Shown here piece after piece: positions 36,001-45,000 of a stretch of 64,000 bases of DNA. The notes beneath the pieces are model-generated. The model ran no database searches and was not told where the DNA came from. It was given only the letters and a program-made list of their open reading frames with translations. The stretch covers positions 32,005,519-32,069,518 of the forward strand of contig NW_026947485.1 of NCBI RefSeq assembly GCF_034190915.1, read 5' to 3'. Numbering within the stretch: position 1 is the first letter of the stretch; each line of letters starts with the position of its first letter. The stretch is from Cavia porcellus. Its lineage: Eukaryota; Chordata; Mammalia; Rodentia; Caviidae. Made by a program: the position numbers and the translations under genes.

Positions 36001-39000
36001 TGGGGCAACTGACATGTTTCAAAGAATTTGGGAAAAGGTGGCATTTATGTCTTTCAGAGACCAAAAATATTCTCAAATAGAATATGCATTATGATAATGA
36101 ATGGGTATTATTGTGAAGAGTAATACATTTCATTATCTAATCTTCTCTAGGTAACCAAAATAGGTCAAATTTAGACTTCATCTTATTTTAATGCAGCCTA
36201 ATGTGGCAGGGATATTTGCAGCCCTAAAAGTCAGCTAAGGACTTTTGCCTTTTAAAAATTAGTTTTTGGGGGCTGGGGATTTAGCTCAGCGGCATAAGTG
36301 CCTGCCTTGCAAGCAGGCAGTCGTGAGTTCGATCCCTGGTACCGATAAAAATGAAAAAGACCAAAAAAAAAAAAATTAATTTTTGTTCATTTATTGATTT
36401 TAAATTTTAGCAGTTGACTTCCTGGCCTGAGGCAGCACCCAAACCATATTCTGTGATTCTTCTTCTGATAGGCCATCTGGATCATCTCACAGGTGGGACT
36501 GTGCTGTGTGCAGGTGCAAATACAACAAGCAACAACTGCTTCCTCTGAAGGACCAGATGGGCAGGCACAGATGGCACTGTTGTCGATACATACCCTTGTC
36601 CTTAAGTCAGGGGGGCTGTGCTGTTTAGACACATAGGAAACATGATTTCCTTTTTGTCTTACTCCTGTCCTTTCAAAGGATGGCATGGAGAAGGGTTTCC
36701 AGGCTTTTGGAATGATTGACCTTGATGGCAGAGGTAAAAGGTGTAAGTTCGCGGTTGGTGTAGTGCTGAACCGAGTACCCCTTTACACAAGCAGTTTTTC
36801 CAGTTAAGTGGCTTTGTGTCTAAAGCTCAGGGCCCAAAACAATATGTCTGATACTTTTTGTCAAAAAGTATGAGTCTCAACTTGTTAATTCCCTTCTACA
36901 GCAATTCCAAGTCAGAGTGAAGACCTTTGTCTTTTTGATGGTGACTTTTTTTTTAAAGACAGAGTTAGGCTATGCCATTCAAACTGGCCTTAAACTTATT
37001 ATGTAGTCCAGGCTGGCGTCAAACCCATGCCAATCCTGCCTCAGCCTGTTGAGTGCTGGGATTATGAACATGCACCATTCCGCCTGACTGATGATTACAT
37101 TTTAACAAGAAAATAATACATTTTATAGAATAACAATTTTTTTCCATAAAAAATAATATTTCCCCGGAATGCCCACTGTGGTTAAGTCTGAGAGAAATGA
37201 CTGGCAGTGGTGGTGAACCGAAGCCACATGTTCCACAGCGGGCCCTTGAAAGCTCTAAAATGATCACCATCACTGGACCATAGGTTTGTTTAGTTCCTCC
37301 TGTTTTTAGAATTTCCTATTTTTTGTGATGATCATACATTATTTGTAATCAGGAAAAAAAGCATTACATTTTTTGAAAGTGGTACTATGTCATAGAAGTT
37401 CAGAATCTCTGACGTGATGGGTAAAGATCTTGTGAAGCCCCTCTCCACAGCCACAGTGAACTGCTTACTGAAGCCCAACATGCTGTGTGCCTGTGGCTTC
37501 CCACTGCCTACAAGGACTCTTAATTCTTTCTGTCCACCATATCAGGATAAATTTATCTCTGTGCCTGTAGCACAAGGTACAAATGTCAGTAATAACCGTT
37601 AGCAAACTCCCTTATAAACCTGTCAACTTCTGCCTTGCACAGTATGTGGAGTATAGTAGACTTGCACTAAATCCTTAAGCAGACCAGCTGTTCAGTGCCG
37701 ATATCCATCATCAGATTTGAATGTATTTATAATGGTATTTGATGCCCTGCCTGGATTACAGTCACAAAAAACAAGAATTCTCACTCTTGTGGTATCTTCT
37801 TGACTCCTCTTGGGATGTTTTCTATGAAATTTTGTATTCTCTTGCTAGCCCATATGGCTTGTCGGATGGTTGAAGTGGTTGGAAATGTGGTTGTCTTGCT
37901 GATTTTTCTCAGTGGCTGTATCTAATTTCTCTATCTGTACTGCATATTTGTGCATCAGCAACCCTTTCTTAAGATCTCTTCATAGGCCTTGTGTACCATC
38001 AGAAATTTCCCTGGTGTTACACATCTCCTTCCAGAAAATCAACTGGCTTAGTGACTTACATTAAAGATGTTACCTTTGACCATTCCCTGGTCTATTCAAT
38101 GTTTCCTGAGGAAGAAACTTAATCTTAGTTTCTCCTTTAGGCTGAATCTTCTTCACAGTTGAATTTAACTCTCTATTATCTCTGCTTGAATTTTGCCACA
38201 TTTAATGCTGACATTTCACACTGTTCTTAATATTTTAGATAGCCAGGGAAATCTGTTGTTACAGTCCAAATGTACAGTCTTTTATATAAAATGTATTGCA
38301 ATTAATGTTGCATAGATTCTGTTATACAAAACATAATTGTATTTGTACAAATTCAAATTATGTAAAATTAAAATAGAATATAGAAATATTAATAAAGCCT
38401 ACATATTGTTTAAATAAAGATTGACTGCTCACTTCAGCAGCACCTATACTGAAATGAAACTTAATTACAAAGCTTGTGAGTTTGAGTAACCTGTGAAGTG
38501 TTAGTTAACTGCAGCCACATAGGATCATTTTTGCAAGTGAAACACAAACATCTAACTTTCTGTGACAGTGTTCTGTGAACTACATTGTTTTTACTGCATA
38601 GAAATTTGTACTTGTGATGTTACTGTGACTTTATAATTTTAAAGTCTGTTCTTATTTTAGTTGAAAATATTTTTATAGCTGATTACAGTGTCATTTATGC
38701 ATTCATTATATGGTTGTATTAGTGCTAGGTGCTGAAATTAACACATGAAAAAAGTAAGTTTGAAATAGGGAATTTAGGGGCTGGAGGTTTAGCTCAGCGG
38801 CATAAGCGCCTGCCTTGCAAGCAGGCAGTCGTGAGTTCAATCCCCGGTACCAATAAAAAGGAAAAAGACAAAAAAAAAAAAAAAAAAAAGAAATAGGGAA
38901 TTTAGATGTGGTCATATAAAATACAAAGATGAAAGAGGTGAAACAACCACCGCGATACACTCACTGTGCTAGTAATGCATCAGCTCCCATGAGAGTTAGC

Positions 39001-42000
39001 CATGGAAGACGAAGAGCTGGGAAACAAGTGAGTTTTATTTCAGAAACTGCAGCAGTCAACAGGCTTAGGCGGTTGGAGCTGCTGGCCTTGATCCTTTGTT
39101 CTCCTTTCTTTTTATACCCCTACATGGGTTCATGAAGTCAGAGAGTTGCCATGGATATCACTTCTTACAATGCCATCATTACTGGAGTGTCACAGACCTT
39201 CTTACACATCTGGTTAACTGGCACATAGGAGGTAGTCATTGGGCAGTTTGTCCACCTTGAAATAAAACAATTTGTTCCCCTTTCCATGTTTATGTCTAAG
39301 TATGGGGAAGGAGGCCTTTTGGGAAGTTGGCCAAAGTTCACTTTCTAACTGCTAGCTACGTATCTAGAGTATAATGGGTAGGCTATAAAGTAAGTGAAAC
39401 TTTTCAAACTAGGGTTTGGAGGGTTTCAAGAAAAGATAAAAAAGGACAAATAGTAGGTTTTGGGGGTTACAAATGTCCTCCCAGTAATACTACTGAAGAT
39501 GATGCCATAGATAAAATCAAGTACTAAAGTAAAAATCCAGGGTGTAATACAGATCTGTGTTTGCAAAGAACTCATTCATTCCTGTAGGAAAATCAGGTCT
39601 TAATTTTCCATGAGTTGAATAATCCAAAACTTTAGGACTTGCATCCCTTGCATAAAATGTAGCTGTCCTTGTGAACTTTTGTGATTGAAATTATTATATC
39701 TCCATTTTAAAATCTCATTCTGAAACACCGTGAGAGAAAAATAATAGATTATTGTCATTAAAGTACAGAACGTGAATGACTAATTAATAGACCTTTCATC
39801 ATTTACTTCGTAGCTAATTTAATAAATCCAAGCCATTTTTCCATAACATTATTTGTTTTGGGTGGGCCTTTTTGAGTGTGGTTGTTTTTGGAGATGCAGG
39901 TCTCCCTGTGTGGCCCAGACTGGTCTTGAACTCCTAGGCTCAAGTATTCCTCCTTCCTCAACCTTCCAAGTAGCTGAGACTACAGCTCACGCTGCCGTGC
40001 TGGCTTTTCCACGTTTTTAATGGTTTTTAGTTTTAACTATTAATTCAGGGCCAGAAGAACACTAGGTACAGACATTTGACATCCCATAAAAGAGTATCTC
40101 TATTTGAAAGAACCTTAGAGATCATTTTACAGGGAGAAGCAGATGGTTAGAGAAGACAGCTAAGGGCTCAGGGTCACACCATATTTCAAAGAATTGCATT
40201 TTTAGAGTTTTTAACAGTGCATTCTTAATTATACTTAGTCTCAATTTTTCAGTATCCTGTCCTCCCTCTTTATTTTTTTATATATGCTGAGCTTTCCTAC
40301 TATGATACCATATTGATGCAGGATAAGAGTAGATGAATCTTGGGGGATAGTTTTATAATTAGATATCTTCACCAGTTCTTAGCACATACAGGATCATACT
40401 ATGGCATACATTAAAAAGAACATTATAACAAAAATCATATCAAATTCTATTGCACTCATTTCTCATGGGGTATTTTTCTTTTCAAGATAATGCATATGGA
40501 AAAACATTACGGCAACACCATGGTTGGGTAGTTCGTGGGGTTTTTGCGGTAAGTCATCCCTTTCCCCCTGATGTTTGGATGGTCGGAAGCAAGGTGTTGT
40601 GTTTTGTATGTGTGATATTTCTGGTTGGTTTATTTTTGAGAATTAGAAGAAAAAGTTGCTCTCATGTCATTTATGTTTACAGGCCTTTGGTGTATGGAAA
40701 TGTTAGCAATAAAAGTGTCTAGAATAGCAAAAACTATTTTAAAAATATGCTTTAACCTATCCAATTCCAGTGGCCTTGTGGAGAGATTCACCGCCAAAGT
40801 GATTGTCTGTCTGATATATATATATATTTTTTAATATATATTTTACTATTTAATATATATTTTAATTTTATATATATATATTTTTAAATTATTTTTATTT
40901 ATTTATTTATTTAAGCAGTTCAGTCTGGCCTTGAGCTCACTTTGTAGCCCAGGCTGGTCTTGAACTCACAACAATCCTCTTGCCTCAGCCTCCCAAGTGC
41001 TGGGATTACAGGGGTGAATCACCACACCCAGCTTGATATATAATTTAAAGTTTAAGTGTCAATGTCAGAGGTAGGTAGGAAGCAGAGATCCCAAATACTG
41101 TTGGAGGGAAGTGATCCATTCAAGTGATGAATTCAAGGTAATAGCTCCCTCTCCTGCCCATTGTATTCAATTATTGTTTAAGTCTTGGCTCTTATCTGAC
41201 TTTTTAAAACTGAATTTTATCTTTGAATATTAACTCTGTTAGTTAAACCAGCAGGTAGGGCTAGAAATCTCTTACTGAGTTTGCTTTTAAATGTCTATGT
41301 TCATGTGTTTTGCCTCATGTTACCTACCGCCTCTCCTTTCCCAGCCTGCTGGAACACAAAACTAGGAATCTTAGTCCCTCAGACAAATCACTTACCCTAC
41401 TTTGTAAGTAGGTGACTCCTTTGTGTCATGGTACACTCATGACAGAAGAGTCTCCTGTCACTGTACACTAGGAAACTTCATAGAATGTGAGTGTTCTTTG
41501 TAAGGGAGGAGGTAACATGGCCTTGCAGAATTCTTTCACTAATTTAAAATGTACATTGCTTGGTTTAGATAATAGCTGTTGAGGTCATTTCTTCTTCTCT
41601 TCCTGCTTTCTTTAATAAAGATGTGGAAAGAATGTACAACACGAAAAACTAATATTGGTTGAAATGACATATTTTGAAAGCATGAAAGTGCTTGCTATAT
41701 ATCCTGCTAGTCAGTGGAATAGGTGCCAGACCAATCACAGCTTTATACTGCCCATATTACCTTCAGCACAGGTTTACTAGTCATACCAAGAGCTATCATG
41801 TAGTTTTTGGTACCTGTTGAATGCTAAAGACTGCCAGGTACTCTTTGTGTTCATTATTTTTTTTTTTAATTTTCAGGATTAATTCCCACTGTTCTATAAG
41901 TTCAAAGTGATGAAGTCTAGTCCCAGAATGAGCCATGGCAGAAAGCATGTTAAAACCCAGGTCTGTTGTCCCCAAGGCTAGCTCTGGTATTCCTGCCATC

Positions 42001-45000
42001 AAGCTTTGTGCAGGGAAAACAGAATAATTAAGAAACTTACTGAGTTCTTAAGACAATGGATGCTAACCATGCTCATTGGTTTCCCTGAGTAAACACTATG
42101 ATTGCTTCCATTTTCCTGACACAAGTTCCATTGGTTAAATCATTAAATTCAGGGACATTCATTTGCTCTGTTTACAAGAAACAAATGTTGGATGTGTTTT
42201 GTTTGGGGGTTTTCTTTTCAGTATATGGCAGATTTAAACCTGAAATACCGATGATCTGAGAGATGTTGCCAATAAGAATGCAGCAACTGTAGTAGAAAAT
42301 TTATCATTAGCAGGAGCCTTCAAGAGGACTTTTTAACCTACAATTTTTTTTCCAGATTGATAGTACTGTAGGTTCATTATAAGTAACTTAGAAATCATGG
42401 AATAATAGGGAAGGAAAAAAACTAAAATTTCCCAGATTCCCGCTTTTAACATTTGTATGTTTTACCTTTTTAACTTTTATTTTTGTATTTTTATTTGCAC
42501 ACTCTCTTGAATAATTGATCTATTTAATTTATATATGTATCTATGTATTTCTACTTATAGATGTTAATATGTCTACATATGTATGGTATTGTGTATCTTT
42601 ATTGCTTATGTATCTTATGTATGTGTGCTTGGATCTTTATGTGCTTTACTTTATAGATGCCTGTAATATTTTTCTACATTTAGTTTGTAGTATAATTTTG
42701 TATTCTTTCTCCCCACTTAACAGATTCTATCATGAACATTTTTAAATTCCATAAGTCTGAGAAAAATATTTTAATGACTAGTACTTCCTTTAGTATGAAA
42801 TTATCATAATTTGTTCAGTCCTCTATATTAGAAACTTAAACTGTTTCTGAGTTTGTTCCAAGAAAGAACATAGCATGTGTTTATGTGCGTTTTTGACTAA
42901 AACTTATTTCCTTAGAATAAAAATTGATATGTCTGATACCAAAAACTGCAACCATACCTTAACTTAAGATTTTGAGTATTTGCCATCCAGCAGACATTAT
43001 TTTAAGTGCTTAGCATACATAAAGTTGTTAATCTCATTACTCTGAGATAGGTTCTCTTATTTTCCCTGCTTATAGACAAAGAATCCTGAGACACAAAAGA
43101 GGTGAGATAATTTACCTCCAGTTAACAGAGTAAGAACATTTCAAAGACTTTGAGTTTTATTGCAGATAATTTTGAAAACTGCTGGTTTTTAAGAAAATAG
43201 ATTATGTTGAGCAATTGAAAATAGCATTACCAATAGAAAACTAAGTCTATAGTTTGACTGGCCCCTTCATCCCCTCTACTATTCCTTAAGTCATCACTAC
43301 TTTGGAAGGCATATTGAGATTTCTTACATGCTAATTAACATAGCCAAGTTCATTCTAAATGATCTTAGTTTCTCACAGAAATACCTTTTCCATCCAAGGA
43401 ATTTGATTCATAAGCCAAGCAGTGAGATTTTTATCTTCAGACAGTTGTTGTCTCCTAAACTGATGTACCTGCATCCAACTCCCTCACTAACCAGTCACCA
43501 TTTGACCTTTCTGGTCTCCTTTTCAGCCAGACTGGATGGTTGAATTCTACCACTGGTTCTACCCCCCCCCCCCCAGTGTGCTGGTTTTGTACAGCTAGAA
43601 CTCTAGGTTAATAATCATTTTCCCTAAGAGTTTTGAAAGCATAACTGTTTTGTCCTCCAACTTTTACTGCCACTACTAGAAAATGTAATGCTATTCCTAG
43701 TCCCTTATATAAACTGTTCATTATCACCTCTGGAACACTTTTACATCTCTTTTTTAAATTCTTCCACTCTAAATGATAATCCCTCCCCCTTTTCTTTATC
43801 ATTTATTGTGCTGAACACTTAATTAAGCTTTAAGTCAAGAGATGCCTATCCTTCAGTTCTGGAAATTTTTCTCATATTATGTTTTTGGATATGACCATCT
43901 GTTTATTTTCTGTTCTGCCTTCCCTTGTACTCCCAGCATTATCTGAGTATTATATATTCCAACCACAGGGGAAAACACTTTTTACACATTCTATTAACCC
44001 TTAAAATAAGGAAAGTAGTATTAGCCATCTACAGGTGAAGAAAATGAAGTTCTTAGAGGTTAACATGTTGCTTGAATTCCTGAGGTTAATGTGTGAGAGG
44101 TCTGAGATTCATTCCAGTCTACCTCATCCATGCCTGTGTTTAGTTTCACATGATGATGCTACTCATTTATTGAAGATATGGGGACGATTGATTCTCAAAG
44201 CCTTTTAAAGTATGAAACTTTTAAAGTGTAAGGTAGATTCAAAGAGCCATTATAGAATAGTATTCAAGCTTCTCTGTTGATCTCAGGAGAGCCAACCTAG
44301 TGTAGATATCAGAAAGGAGAGTTTTAGCTAGATTCGCAAGTAGGCTGCAAAGCGGAACGGGGAGAAGTGAGGAAGGGAGAGACGAGGAGTCTAGGAAGTT
44401 CTGTTAGAAGTGGCGTGATGTGGTGGTGTGGTGGAAAAGTGCAGAAGTGATCACAGGTTCAGATGCGATCAGCTGACAGAAAATGTTAACTCCCTTCACT
44501 TTTACAAAATACTCAAGGGTACAAAGGTAATATTTTCCATGTGAGTAAAAAATAGATATGTGAAGAAACATAAATGGAATTGAAATATAAAATAGTAGAG
44601 TTAGGCACCTTGGAAGACTGAGTATGTAGGAACAAAGACATGGCAACATGTATACAAGGCAATTCTCAGGATTCTGGGGGAATAAATTGGTTTACCCTAT
44701 GGACAAGAAACAGAATTTTTTAAACTCCTCCTCTCCTACCATTTCCTGACCTGGTGGCACTATGTATCAATAAGAGGGTCCAAGAATACACTTGCCATTT
44801 TTAGCCTTAAAATTATATTATTCAGTGCTTGCAACATAAGTTTAAGAGATCCATGAACAGAGAAGGCTGTTCATTTTTCTTTACTCTTACTCTCTTAGCT
44901 TTTTGTATGTGTGAATGTGTTTGTATGTGTATACACACACATAAAAGTAAATGTCCAAGAACCAATCCTGATGCACATCCTCACAGGCAATTCTTTTGCA

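Noticed and set aside
36387..36686. 99-codon minus-strand frame
   Set aside because: Starts next to a SINE tail, lacks recognisable domains and sits within intron 12 with no splice or promoter evidence.
38425..38458. Functional U6 snRNA gene
   Set aside because: Only the first third of U6 is present and there is no PSE or TATA element upstream.
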